Shown: piece by piece, positions 9,790 through 18,493 of the stretch
Position numbering within the stretch: position 1 is the stretch's first letter
How the letters are laid out: the number at the start of each line of letters is the position of its first letter
Source of the DNA: Tessaracoccus sp.
GTDB lineage: Bacteria; Actinomycetota; Actinomycetes; Propionibacteriales; Propionibacteriaceae
Reading direction: 5' to 3'
Length of the DNA stretch: 64,000 nt
Assembly: GCF_016714275.1 (NCBI RefSeq)
Contig: NZ_JADJNP010000001.1
Location: forward strand, 992,001 to 1,056,000
Position numbers and translations under genes: made by a program
The notes under the pieces: model-generated
The model's database searches: none
Told to the model about the DNA's origin: nothing
Seen by the model: only the letters and a program-made list of their open reading frames with translations

Positions 9790-9823
9790 GGCCGCTGTCC
9801 GGTCAGAGGCCGCTGTCAGGTCA
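9788..9823. repeat. Two tandem 18-bp repeats after the helicase stop
   Basis: Two adjacent 18-bp units (9788-9805 and 9806-9823) differ at one base. The first overlaps the helicase stop codon. They lie just before the stem-loop at 9827-9868. No function is evident; slipped-strand duplication is the simplest origin. Confidence 0.7.
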
Positions 9824-9826
9824 TAG

Positions 9827-9868
9827 GAGTGAGGTTTTTCGCCCTGAACTTGGTTGAAGACCTCACTC
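9827..9868. terminator. Stem-loop between convergent helicase and trpS
   Basis: A perfect 9-bp inverted repeat (GAGTGAGGT at 9827-9835 and ACCTCACTC at 9860-9868) encloses a 24-base loop. It sits between two convergent genes, so it could act in both directions. No T-tract follows on either strand, which is common in high-GC actinobacteria but weakens the call. Confidence 0.45.
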
Positions 9869-9922
9869 GACCGCCTCGTCGGCCACGTATCCTCGTCAGC
9901 GGCCTCACCAGCTCCTAAGCTC

Positions 9923-11014
9923 TCAGTACTTCATCTGCATCGCGGACCGGACCTCGTCGAGGGTCTGGTCCGCGATCTCGTTCGCCCGAGCGTTACCCGC
10001 GGCCAGGACACCCTCGAGGTAGCCCGGGTTGGCCGCCAGCTCGGCGCGGCGGGCGCGCAATGGCGCGAAGTAGTCGTTGACCGCGGCGGTGACGAGCTTT
10101 TTCAGGCCGCCGCCTCCGCCGTCGCCGATCTCGTCGGCGATCTCGACGGGGTTGCGGTCGAGGCAGATGGCGGCCAGATTGACGAGGTTCGACACCTCGG
10201 GGCGAGTGTCGGGCTCATAGGTGATGTGGCGGTTCGAGTCGGTGACCGCGCGCTTGATCAGCTTCGCCGTCTCGTCGGCCGACATGCCCAGCTCGATGGT
10301 GTTGCCCTTCGACTTGCTCATCTTCGTGCCGTCGAGGCCGAGGATGGTGCCCGACTTGCTGAGTAGTGCCTCCGGCTCCGGAAAGACAGGGCGGGCGGCG
10401 TCGGCGCGGCCATAGCGTTCGTCGAACCGGCGGGCGATCACGCGCGCCTGCTCCAAGTGCGGCAGCTGGTCCTTACCGACCGGCACGAGGTTGGCCTTGC
10501 AGAACAGGATGTCGGCGGCCTGGTGCACCGGGTAGGTCAGCATGAGGCCAGACATGGGACGGTCGCCGGTGTCGTCGAGCTCGGCCTTCACCGTCGGGTT
10601 CCTGCGCAGCTCGGCGTCGGTGACGATCGACAGGAACGGCAGCATCAGCTGGTTGAGCCCCGGAACCGACGAGTGGGTGAAGATGGTGACCTTCTCGGGG
10701 TCGAGACCGGCGGCGAGATAGTCGGTGAGCAGGGAGTAGACGCGCTCACGGATGGGGCCGACGCCGTCGCGGTCGGTGATCACCTGGTAATCGGCGATGA
10801 GTACCATGGTCTCGACGCCCTTGTTCGCCAGCGTGACGCGGTTCTGCAACGATCCGAAGTAGTGACCGATATGGAGGTTTCCGGTCGGCCGGTCTCCTGT
10901 CAGGATCCGGAACTTCGAGGGGTCCTTCTCCACCTCGGCCGCGATCTGGATGCTCCGCGCGGTCGAGCGCGCCAGCGAGGCGTCTGCTTCCTGCTGGTGC
11001 TGGGCTTCGGACAT
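9923..11014 (-). CDS. trpS: Tryptophan-tRNA ligase
   Basis: A class I aminoacyl-tRNA synthetase of 363 residues that charges tRNA-Trp in the cytosol. The HIGH signature is in GNLHIGHYFGS near residue 50 and the KMSKS loop is in GTKMSKSKGN near residue 235, both intact. The region around PVGKDQLPHLEQAR is the usual TrpRS fold signature. About 25 residues precede the GDRPTGNLHIGH core, slightly longer than compact TrpRS. ATG 11014 has a GGAGAAGG ribosome-binding site. It is the only tRNA synthetase in the window, and it is convergent with the helicase. Confidence 0.97.
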   Translation of the reverse strand: MSEAQHQQEADASLARSTARSIQIAAEVEKDPSKFRILTGDRPTGNLHIGHYFGSLQNRVTLANKGVETMVLIADYQVITDRDGVGPIRERVYSLLTDYLAAGLDPEKVTIFTHSSVPGLNQLMLPFLSIVTDAELRRNPTVKAELDDTGDRPMSGLMLTYPVHQAADILFCKANLVPVGKDQLPHLEQARVIARRFDERYGRADAARPVFPEPEALLSKSGTILGLDGTKMSKSKGNTIELGMSADETAKLIKRAVTDSNRHITYEPDTRPEVSNLVNLAAICLDRNPVEIADEIGDGGGGGLKKLVTAAVNDYFAPLRARRAELAANPGYLEGVLAAGNARANEIADQTLDEVRSAMQMKY

Positions 11015-11069
11015 CGTTCAACCTTCTCCTCGACAAACGAGGGTCACTCTACCAACGCGTCCGGCGCCG

Positions 11070-11228
11070 TCACTCAGGCCACTCCTCGCGGAGGCCATCC
11101 AGGTACCCCGGCTCGTACATCCCGGAGTAGGCGCCGCTCACTCGTTGCAGGACGTCCAGTCGAGCTGCACGGACCGCGCGGCTATCCGCGGTCTCCGTGA
11201 GTTCGTAGCGAGGCTTCTTCGTCGGCAT
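11070..11228 (-). CDS. Small hypothetical protein, antitoxin-like start
   Basis: A 52-residue charged protein starting MPTKKPRYELTETADS and ending in GYLDGLREEWPE. The KPRYxxTET start resembles small actinobacterial proteins often found beside toxin genes, but no toxin partner is adjacent here. A longer reading from 11291 is open but its first 21 residues look non-coding, so I prefer ATG 11228. No clear ribosome-binding site is visible. It lies 55 bases upstream of trpS on the same strand. Function unknown. Confidence 0.5.
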   Translation of the reverse strand: MPTKKPRYELTETADSRAVRAARLDVLQRVSGAYSGMYEPGYLDGLREEWPE

Positions 11229-11284
11229 GCGCTGAACGTAGCACGTGACCTCGGAGGCGTTACACCGCTTACCGGCCGTCGGAG

Positions 11285-11323
11285 TTGACATGCCATTCGG
11301 CTCGTCATAGATTGTCTACAATC
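11285..11323 (+). promoter_or_regulatory. Promoter and overlapping GntR/FCD operator
   Basis: TTGACA (11285-11290) is followed after 17 bases by TAGATT (11308-11313), a near-consensus housekeeping promoter for the GntR gene at 11350. The palindrome GATTGTCTACAATC (11310-11323) overlaps the -10 box. Its TTGTNTACAA core fits the operator form known for FadR-subfamily GntR repressors. This predicts negative autoregulation, probably extending to the BCCT/enolase genes downstream. Confidence 0.7.
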
Positions 11324-11349
11324 AGAACATCGGGCAATGGAGCATAGGT

Positions 11350-12015
11350 ATGGCCAGACTGATACGCATGTCGATGAAGGACCGCCTCGTCAACGAGCTG
11401 CGGACGAAGATCTTGCATGGCGAGATGAAGCCTCATCAGCGCGTCACCGAGCAAGAGATCGTCGAGGAGTACGGCGTCAGCCGTTCGGTGGTGCGCGAGG
11501 CCATGGTGGTCCTGGAACTGCAAGGCCTCCTGTCGAGCACCCCCTACGTCGGAACGACGGTCGCCTCGATCTCGCGTCGCGAGGTGGAGGGGCTGCTGTT
11601 GCCGCTTCGGATTCAGATCGAGCAGTTCGCTCTTCGGGAGGGAATACCGAGCTTCGACGCCGACACGTTCGACGCGTTCGCCGATGTGCTGCGGCGCATG
11701 GAAAGGGCCGTCTACGACAAGGACATTCAGGCCTTCAACGAGGTTGACTGGGAGTTCCACGAGCTCATCGTCGTCTCCTCGCAGTCAGACACTGCGCGCC
11801 TCACCTGGGACGCGATCCACCCCAGGATCGTGATGCATTTCGCGATCCAGACAGGACGCAGCGGGGCGCTACCCCAGTTCCTCGCGGATCATCGGCAACT
11901 GGTCGAAGTGTTCCGCACGGGCGACGTCGAGGCCAGCGTGAACGCGATCGCCTGCCATATCCACGACACGAACGCCCCATTCCTCGAGCTGCTCGAGGAC
12001 TCCGACTCGGCATAA
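11350..12015 (+). CDS. GntR-family transcriptional regulator (FCD ligand domain)
   Basis: A 221-residue regulator. The N-terminal winged helix-turn-helix is recognisable in RVTEQEIVEEYGVSRSVVRE (residues about 31-50), followed by LELQGLLSS. The C-terminal helical FCD domain carries the metal-binding pattern (Asp/His in DWEFHELIV, a further His in ADHRQLVE and CHIHDTN). FCD regulators usually sense carboxylic acids. GGAG seven bases before ATG 11350 supports the start. It lies 100 bases upstream of the BCCT transporter and should control it together with the enolase-superfamily gene. Confidence 0.88.
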   Translation: MARLIRMSMKDRLVNELRTKILHGEMKPHQRVTEQEIVEEYGVSRSVVREAMVVLELQGLLSSTPYVGTTVASISRREVEGLLLPLRIQIEQFALREGIPSFDADTFDAFADVLRRMERAVYDKDIQAFNEVDWEFHELIVVSSQSDTARLTWDAIHPRIVMHFAIQTGRSGALPQFLADHRQLVEVFRTGDVEASVNAIACHIHDTNAPFLELLEDSDSA

Positions 12016-12116
12016 CCTCTGCTGGTTCGTCCCCTCGTTGAGCCGCCAGCTCAGCGCCTCCTCTGTCCCCAGCTCTCTTCAGCGACCCCAAGAACACCTC
12101 ATCAAAGGAGATGCAC

Positions 12117-13781
12117 ATGTCCGTTTCCACCGCGCCCGAACAGGCCCCACCCGTCGATGTCGGCCCCAAACCGCGCCCCGACCTGGTCCTCGTCCTCGGC
12201 TCCGTCCTCGTCGTCGGCATCGTCGTCGCGGCGCTCCTGATCTGGCCAGACTCCGCCAAGGACAGCGCCAACATGCTGTTCAACGGCTCCACCCGCATCT
12301 TCGGCGTGCCCGTCCAGGCGCTCGGCCTCGGCTGCCTCCTGATGGCTGTCGTGTTCGCCGCATCGAGGATCGGTTCCATCAAGCTCGGTGAGGGTAAGCC
12401 GCAGTACTCCACTCCCGCTTGGTTGTTCATGTTCATCACCGCCGGTCTCGGCTCGGCGACCATGTACTGGGCGTTCATGGAGTGGGCCTACTACTACCTC
12501 ACACCTGGCCTCAACATCACGCCCGAGTCGCGCGAAGCGCTCGACATGAGCACCGCGTACGTGTTCTTTCACTGGGGCCCCATCCCGTGGGCGATGTACG
12601 TCGTCGCCGGGGTCTCGATGGCTTACTACTTCCATGTACGCAAGGGGAAGCGGCTGAGCTATGCCGGGAATGTCGAGGCCGTGACGAACGGCAGGCTGAA
12701 GGCCGACGGTTTGGCCGGTCGCATCATTGACATCCTGTTTCTCTTCGGCACCTTCGGCAGCCTCATCCTGACCGTAACGCTCACCGTGAACACGGTCTCC
12801 GCCGGCGTCTCGGGCCTCGCGGGCACCGGAGACAGCCTCTGGCTCAAGACGATCATCCTGCTCTCGAGCGCCCTGGTGTTCGGTATCAGTTCCTACCTCG
12901 GCCTAGACAGCGGCCTGCAGCGCCTCGCCAAGCTCGCCGTCGGCGCGACATTCGTCTTCGGAGCGATCATCTTCCTCATTGGCCCCACGGAGTTCATCGC
13001 CCACAACACGCTGAACGCGTTCGGCCTCGAGATCCAGAACTTCGTCCACATGTCGCTCTTCACCGATCCCACCGAGGGCGGCTCTTTCGCCCGTGACTGG
13101 ACCGTCTTCTACTGGCTGTACTGGCTCTCCTACCTGCCCGGTGTCGCGATCTTCATCGCTCGCGTCTCGAAGGGGCGCACCATCCGGCAGACCGTCATCG
13201 GCCTGATCTGCGGCGGGTGCGCGGGCATCCTCGTGTTCTTCGGCCCGCTCACCAGCTTCGCAATCGACCGCACGACCTCGGGCGCGATCAACGTGCCACA
13301 GGTCTTACAGGACAAGGGTGGCGACTTCGCCGTCGCCGAGTTGCTTGCGAGCCTCCCGCTCGGCGCCGTGTTCTCGGTCGCGTACTTCATCATCATGCTG
13401 CTGTTCCTGGCGTCCCACCTCGACGCCACCGCCTTCACAATCTCGACCGTGAGCACCAAGCACCTCCCCCACGGCTCCGACCCCGCCCGTGGCTTCCGAC
13501 TGTTCTGGGTGTTGATGCTGGTGACTCTGCCCTTCGCGATGATCGCAATCGACGCTGATCTGGGTGTCCTCAAGACCGGCCTCACCCTGACCGCAGTACC
13601 GTTCATCTTCCTGATCGTCGCCCAGATCATCGGGTTGGTGAGATGGCTGCGCAACGACATGCAGTACCTGGATCCGGCCACCGGCCTCATGCGGCTTCCT
13701 GCGGCGCTCTTGGGCGCCGACGCCTCCGACAACCCGACTCACACCAACTCCGAGGAGAGCACCCACCATGCGGATCACTGA
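12117..13781 (+). CDS. BCCT-family betaine/carnitine/choline transporter
   Basis: A 554-residue membrane protein with about 12 hydrophobic segments. It belongs to the betaine-carnitine-choline transporter family by length, by TMYWAFMEWAYYY (TM region near residue 120) and by the signature stretch RDWTVFYWLYWLSYLPG near 330, followed by RVSKGRTIRQ. The family uses Na+ or H+ to import quaternary ammonium compounds. Of two nearby ATGs, 12117 is preferred because AAAGGAG ends six bases before it and directly abuts the other at 12111. Its last 14 bases overlap the start of the enolase-superfamily gene, so the two products are coupled. The substrate is unknown. Confidence 0.9.
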   Translation: MSVSTAPEQAPPVDVGPKPRPDLVLVLGSVLVVGIVVAALLIWPDSAKDSANMLFNGSTRIFGVPVQALGLGCLLMAVVFAASRIGSIKLGEGKPQYSTPAWLFMFITAGLGSATMYWAFMEWAYYYLTPGLNITPESREALDMSTAYVFFHWGPIPWAMYVVAGVSMAYYFHVRKGKRLSYAGNVEAVTNGRLKADGLAGRIIDILFLFGTFGSLILTVTLTVNTVSAGVSGLAGTGDSLWLKTIILLSSALVFGISSYLGLDSGLQRLAKLAVGATFVFGAIIFLIGPTEFIAHNTLNAFGLEIQNFVHMSLFTDPTEGGSFARDWTVFYWLYWLSYLPGVAIFIARVSKGRTIRQTVIGLICGGCAGILVFFGPLTSFAIDRTTSGAINVPQVLQDKGGDFAVAELLASLPLGAVFSVAYFIIMLLFLASHLDATAFTISTVSTKHLPHGSDPARGFRLFWVLMLVTLPFAMIAIDADLGVLKTGLTLTAVPFIFLIVAQIIGLVRWLRNDMQYLDPATGLMRLPAALLGADASDNPTHTNSEESTHHADH

Positions 13782-14898
13782 TGTCGAGGCCATCTGGCTA
13801 CGCGTTCCGAAGCTGGATGAATACTGCGAGTGGGGTGATGACGCGTTCCTCGTCCGTGTTCATACCGACGAAGGCATCGTCGGCGTCGGAGAGTCCGACT
13901 CCTCTCCTGCCGTGCTGAAAGCGATCGTCGAGACACCCGCGTCGCATTCCTCAAGCCGAGGGCTACGCGAGATCCTGATCGGCGAGAATCCGCTGGACAT
14001 CGCGCGGCTCTGGCGCAAGATGTTCGACGAGTCCTCCTACCTCGGCCGTCGTGGCGCCGGTATCCACGCGATCAGCGCCATCGACATCGCCCTGTGGGAC
14101 ATCGCCTCGCAAAAGTACGGTGTTCCCATCCATCAGCTTCTCGGCGGCAAGGTGCGCGACGCGATCCCTGCGTACGGCACGTTCATCCCCGACGACGACC
14201 CGGCCGCCAACCGGGCAATCACCGAGAGACTGCTCGCCAAGGGCTTCAGCCTGCTTAAGGTGGGTGGTGCCAAGTTCGGCCTCGAGCCCGACCACGACGA
14301 AGCGGTCCTGAGCGCCATCCGCGGCGCAGGCGACGACTTCGGCCTGGCCGTCGACCTCGTGTACCGGTGGCGTAACTTCCGCTATGCGCAGGGTCAGATC
14401 GAGCGGTTTGCGCACCACGATCTCGCCTGGGTCGAGGAGCCGCTGCCGTCGGACGATCACGAGGGCCTGCGGCGGTTGTCCGACGCGGTATCGGTGCCGA
14501 TCTCGGGCGGTGAGCCGCTGACCACCCACGCGGAGTTCCGCGAGTTCGTCCGGAACACGCGTCCCGACATCGTGCAGCCGGACATCACCCGAGCCGGCGG
14601 CATTACGGAGACGCTCCGCGTCGCCGAGCTCGCGCGGCAACACAGCGTCCGGCTGGTGCCCCATGGCTTCAGCACGGGAATCCTGCTCGCGGCGACGGTC
14701 CAGTTCCTGGCCGCGCTGCCGGACGGTGACCTGATCGAGTTCTCGCAGAGCACCAGTCCACTGTCGACCGGACTTGTCACCAACCCGTTCCGGTTGGAGG
14801 AGGGCGCCATCCGCGTGCCCGAAGTCCCTGGCCTGGGCGTCCAGTTGGATGACGAGATGATCGAGCGCTACCGCGTCGAGGTGGGATACCGGCGATGA
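13768..14898 (+). CDS. Mandelate racemase/muconate-lactonizing (enolase superfamily) enzyme
   Basis: A 376-residue enolase-superfamily protein with an N-terminal capping domain and a TIM barrel. Metal ligands fit Asp196 (VDLVYRW), Glu223 (WVEEPL) and Glu249 (GGEP). The catalytic base candidates are Lys164 (SLLKVGG) and His299 (VPHGFSTG). The C-terminal VPHGFSTG and its spacing resemble sugar-acid dehydratases of the mandelate racemase group. The position of the single lysine differs from the usual KxK motif. It overlaps the transporter by 14 bases and is followed by a hairpin at 14913-14949. Because the partner is a BCCT transporter, a betaine-type substrate is also conceivable. Confidence 0.85.
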   Translation: MRITDVEAIWLRVPKLDEYCEWGDDAFLVRVHTDEGIVGVGESDSSPAVLKAIVETPASHSSSRGLREILIGENPLDIARLWRKMFDESSYLGRRGAGIHAISAIDIALWDIASQKYGVPIHQLLGGKVRDAIPAYGTFIPDDDPAANRAITERLLAKGFSLLKVGGAKFGLEPDHDEAVLSAIRGAGDDFGLAVDLVYRWRNFRYAQGQIERFAHHDLAWVEEPLPSDDHEGLRRLSDAVSVPISGGEPLTTHAEFREFVRNTRPDIVQPDITRAGGITETLRVAELARQHSVRLVPHGFSTGILLAATVQFLAALPDGDLIEFSQSTSPLSTGLVTNPFRLEEGAIRVPEVPGLGVQLDDEMIERYRVEVGYRR

Positions 14899-14912
14899 GC
14901 TGACGGCGTCTA

Positions 14913-14949
14913 GCGGGTGGGGATCACATGTGACGGGATCCTCACCCGC
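14913..14949 (+). terminator. Terminator hairpin after the BCCT/enolase operon
   Basis: A 13-bp stem (14913-14925 with 14937-14949) contains a single G-T wobble and has an 11-base loop. It lies 14 bases after the enolase stop codon. No T-run follows, in keeping with many high-GC terminators. Confidence 0.6.
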
Positions 14950-15036
14950 CGCGTGACGGCAGCCCTCCGGGATGAGAGCTATGCCAACGCTTACAAGTTG
15001 GGTGTCGCACTCGTCTTGCCCCGACGATGCGACGCT

Positions 15037-15430
15037 CTACCTCGCGCGGTCTGCGGGGAGCCAATGGCATAGATCCAGGTGCCCAAGGTCCAGCACGAAC
15101 GACACGAAGACTTGCCTCTCGTCGTCGGGCGCCTCCCACTCGACACCTCCATGGGCGCCGAGTGGCTGCTCCTTGCGGATGTCGTCGTACGCGAAGCGCA
15201 CCTTGGACCTGGTTACCGGGGCGGAAACACACATGCCTTCGCGGAGCAGCCGGTCGCGCCGAGCGGCGAGTCACCTCACGACGACCTCCGACCGAATCCA
15301 CGCGAGAAAAGCCAAGCCCACGCCGACGGCCGACGGCGTACCAGGCAGCCATCTCGAGCACCCAGCCGCGGCGCGTGCCGGGGGGCTGGTTTCGTTCCGT
15401 GCTCACCTCAACCACGTCTGTCTTCGCCAT
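15037..15430 (-). pseudogene. Decayed hypothetical gene
   Basis: ATG 15430 has a good ribosome-binding site (GAAGGGG, seven-base spacer) and reads about 35 residues of normal-looking protein (MAKTDVVEVSTER onward). Coding character then shifts to a second frame that reads a hydrophobic VGVGLAFLAWIRSEVVVR and hits TGA. The same second frame resumes at 15234 with plausible protein (KVRFAYDDIRKEQPLGAH, later VFVSFVLDLGHLDLCHW) to a stop at 15037. One frameshift and one stop would thus explain a formerly continuous small membrane or secreted protein. No family was recognised. The rest of 14950-15599 holds nothing else that I can support. Confidence 0.45.
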
Positions 15431-15599
15431 CGCGCGACCCCTTCACCCTTATCAGTGAGCGCACCTTATGCGTCTGTCCCTTCCCCAGGGTGCACCGTTC
15501 GCGCCGGCCACTCGGCCGAACCCCGCCCAGACGACCCCTCCCACAGCCGCTCGGAGTCCTGGGCCTAAGCTGAGACTCGGCTCCGATCAAAGGAGAGAC

Positions 15600-18452
15600 G
15601 TGGCCAACGACGTAGTACCCGACACCAGCTGGTGGCGCTCCGAGACTGGCGCGATCATCGAAGCAGCGCGGGTCAAGACCCGCGCGATCGATCGTGTCGC
15701 CTATGCCTCCGACGCCTCCCACTACCTCCTCACGCCGCGGGCGGTGCTCGTGGTCGCGAACACGACCGAGATGGCTGCCGCCCTGCGAGCCGCCTCCGCC
15801 GCCCGTACGCCCGTCACCTTCCGTTCCGGCGGCACGAGCCTTTCCGGGCAGGCCGCGACCGATCAGATCCTGATCGACACGCGACGCGAGTTTCGTCGGA
15901 TCGATGTCGAGGACGACGGGCGTCGTGTCCGCGTACAGCCCGGAGCGACCGTCCGGCAGGTGAACGCGCGGCTTGCACGCTACGGGCGGCGGCTAGGCCC
16001 GGACCCCGCGAGCGAGGCCGCCTGCACCATCGGGGGTGTCGTCGCGAACAACTCAAGCGGCATGGCGTGTGGGACGACGGAGAACACCTACCAGACGCTT
16101 GAGTCGATGGTGTTCGTGCTTCCCTCGGGCACGATCATCGACACCGCCGACCCAGAGGCGGACGGTCTCCTGCGCGAAAGGGAGCCGGGGCTCTTCGAAG
16201 GAATCCGGAGTCTCCAACGCCGGGTGCGCGGCAATCCCGCCTCGGTCCGGCTCATCACCCGGCAGTTCGCCATGAAGAACACCATCGGCTATGGGATCAA
16301 TGCCTTCCTCGACTACGACAGCCCTGCCGAGATCCTCGCGCATCTCATCATCGGCAGCGAAGGCACCCTCGCCTTCGTCGCGGAGGCCACTTACCGCACC
16401 GTCGCTCTCAAGCCGAAGATGGCGACAGCGCTGACCGTCTTTCCCTCGCTAGACGACGCCACCCAGGCGCTTACCGCGCTGGTGGACACCCGTGCGGCGA
16501 CGCTGGAACTGATGGACGCCACGAGCATCCGCGTGGGCCAGTCGTTCCCCGACGCGCCACCCCAGATCCTCGGCTTCTCCCCCGACCGACACGCGGCACT
16601 CCTGGTCGAGTACCACGCATTCGACGACGACGAGCTGGCGGCACTGACCAGGAGGGGCTCCGACGTCCTCGGCCAACTCCCGCTGCTCGCGCCGGCGCGG
16701 CTGTCCACCGACGCGGCCGAGCGTGCGCTCGCGTGGAAGCTGCGGAAGGGGCTCTACGCATCCGTAGCCGGCGCACGTCCACCGGGAACGACCGCGTTGC
16801 TGGAGGACATCGTCGTGCCCGTCCCGGAGCTGTCGGGCACCTGCGCGAACCTTCAGGTCCTGTTCGAGCGGCATGACTACCGCGACAGCGTCATCTTCGG
16901 CCACGCGAAGGACGGCAACATCCACTTCATGCTGACCGACCGGTTCGAAGAGGGCCCCGCCGTGGACCGCCTCGTCGCCTTCACCGATGACATGGTGGAC
17001 GTCGTCCTCGCTGCGGGTGGAAACCTCAAGGCCGAGCACGGCACGGGGCGGGCGATGGCGCCTTACGTGCGCCGCCAGTACGGCGACGAGCTCTACGACG
17101 TGATGCGGGAGCTGAAACGGCTGTGCGACCCGGCCGGGATCCTCAACCCCGGCGTCCTGCTCGAGGAAGACCCCGACGCGCACGTCCGCAACATCAAGCT
17201 CGCCGAGAGCATCGAGGCCGAGGCCGACCGGTGCGTCGAATGCGGCTACTGCGAGCCGGTGTGCCCTTCCAAGGACCTCACCCTGACACCCCGCCAGCGG
17301 GTCGTCGTCCGGCGAGCGATCGCGCGGGCCCGCGCCCGCGGTGATCTCGCGCTGGCCGGGGAGCTCGAGCGCGACTACGGCTACGACGGCGTGGAGACCT
17401 GCGCCGTCGATGGAATGTGCGTCACGGCATGCCCGGTGTTGATCAACACCGGGCAGCTGGTCAAACGGCTGCGCCGGGAGAACGCGAAGCAGCCGATCGC
17501 CTCCGGCTGGAACGCGGCCGCGAAGGTCTGGGGACCGGTCACGCGTACGGGATCCGGCGCGTTGACGCTGGCCGACCGTCTTCCTGCGGGACTCGTCCAG
17601 GCGACCACGTCGGCTGGTAGGAAGCTCCTGGGCGAGGACACGGTCCCGGCGTACTCGGCCGACCTTCCCGCAGGGGGTGCCGGCCGTCGACGCCTCCGAG
17701 GACGGCAGGGCGATAGTGACGCTCCTCCGGTCGCCATCTACCTTCCCGCCTGCGTGAACAGCCTGTTCGGTCCGGCGGGCGACGGCCCGGGCGCCACGGA
17801 CGCCTTCGTGCGACTGTGCGAGCGTGCCGGTGTGCAGGTTGTCGTCCCGTCGGAGATCGAGTCGCTGTGCTGCTCGACGCCGTGGACGTCGAAGGGATAC
17901 CCTGCCGGACGCGCGACGGTCAGCGAGCGAGTCCTTCGGGCCGTGCGGGCAGCGCCGGGCGACGGGCTGCGAATCGTCAGCGACGCGGCGAGCTGCACCG
18001 AGGGCTTCGCGCATCTGCTGGACGACGCCGGCGTGGAGTTCATCGTCCAGGACGCGGTCGCGTTCGCAGCCGAGGTGATTCTTCCCCACCTGGGAGGGCT
18101 GGAGCCCGTGGTCGACTCGCTCGTGTTGCACCCCACCTGTTCGTCCACGCAGATGGGCCTGAATTCCTCGTTGCAGAAGATCGCGGAGGCGGTGGCGACG
18201 ACGGTGATCGTGCCCGACGCATGGGGTTGCTGCGCCTTCGCGGGCGACCGAGGGATGCTGCATCCTGAGCTGACCGCAAGCGCAACCGCTGCCGAGGCCG
18301 CCGAGGTGCGGGCGCTCCACGCCGACGGTCACGCCTCGTGCAACCGAACTTGCGAGATCGGCATGACGCGCGCTACCGGCCAGCCGTACCACCACATCCT
18401 GGAGTACCTGGACCGCGCCGCCGCGCTGCAGGCCGGCGGAGGCGGAGGGTGA
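15600..18452 (+). CDS. FAD-linked D-lactate dehydrogenase fused to an Fe-S/CCG oxidoreductase
   Basis: About 950 residues combining two modules. The N-terminal half is a PCMH-type FAD domain (residues about 45-240, with TFRSGGTSLSGQ and CTIGGVVANNSSGMACGT) plus an FAD-oxidase C-terminal cap containing FGHAKDGNIHFM. The second half has two ferredoxin-like clusters (CVECGYCEPVCP near 545, CAVDGMCVTACP near 600) and a CCG-type domain (HPTCSSTQMG near 843, CCAFAGDRG near 877). This is the architecture of quinone-linked D-lactate dehydrogenases and related 2-hydroxyacid oxidases that feed electrons to the respiratory chain. I place the start at GTG 15600, behind AAAGGAG, rather than at an ATG 44 codons upstream. 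The stop codon lies inside the hairpin at 18436-18486. Confidence 0.88.
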   Translation: MANDVVPDTSWWRSETGAIIEAARVKTRAIDRVAYASDASHYLLTPRAVLVVANTTEMAAALRAASAARTPVTFRSGGTSLSGQAATDQILIDTRREFRRIDVEDDGRRVRVQPGATVRQVNARLARYGRRLGPDPASEAACTIGGVVANNSSGMACGTTENTYQTLESMVFVLPSGTIIDTADPEADGLLREREPGLFEGIRSLQRRVRGNPASVRLITRQFAMKNTIGYGINAFLDYDSPAEILAHLIIGSEGTLAFVAEATYRTVALKPKMATALTVFPSLDDATQALTALVDTRAATLELMDATSIRVGQSFPDAPPQILGFSPDRHAALLVEYHAFDDDELAALTRRGSDVLGQLPLLAPARLSTDAAERALAWKLRKGLYASVAGARPPGTTALLEDIVVPVPELSGTCANLQVLFERHDYRDSVIFGHAKDGNIHFMLTDRFEEGPAVDRLVAFTDDMVDVVLAAGGNLKAEHGTGRAMAPYVRRQYGDELYDVMRELKRLCDPAGILNPGVLLEEDPDAHVRNIKLAESIEAEADRCVECGYCEPVCPSKDLTLTPRQRVVVRRAIARARARGDLALAGELERDYGYDGVETCAVDGMCVTACPVLINTGQLVKRLRRENAKQPIASGWNAAAKVWGPVTRTGSGALTLADRLPAGLVQATTSAGRKLLGEDTVPAYSADLPAGGAGRRRLRGRQGDSDAPPVAIYLPACVNSLFGPAGDGPGATDAFVRLCERAGVQVVVPSEIESLCCSTPWTSKGYPAGRATVSERVLRAVRAAPGDGLRIVSDAASCTEGFAHLLDDAGVEFIVQDAVAFAAEVILPHLGGLEPVVDSLVLHPTCSSTQMGLNSSLQKIAEAVATTVIVPDAWGCCAFAGDRGMLHPELTASATAAEAAEVRALHADGHASCNRTCEIGMTRATGQPYHHILEYLDRAAALQAGGGGG

Positions 18453-18486
18453 GGAGCCTTTCCGGCTCCGCACCCTCCGCCTCCGC
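18436..18486. terminator. Long bidirectional hairpin between dehydrogenase and gnd
   Basis: A 16-bp perfect stem (18436-18451 with 18471-18486) continues after one mismatch into a 6-bp stem (18453-18458 with 18464-18469) around a TTTCC loop. It includes the stop codon of the plus-strand dehydrogenase and ends seven bases before the minus-strand gnd stop, so it can serve both convergent transcripts. Confidence 0.8.
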
Positions 18487-18493
18487 GTGACCC

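Noticed and set aside
16449..18473. Long minus-strand open frame opposite the D-lactate dehydrogenase
   Set aside because: No recognisable motif, no ribosome-binding site; it is the antisense of a well-supported gene in GC-rich DNA.
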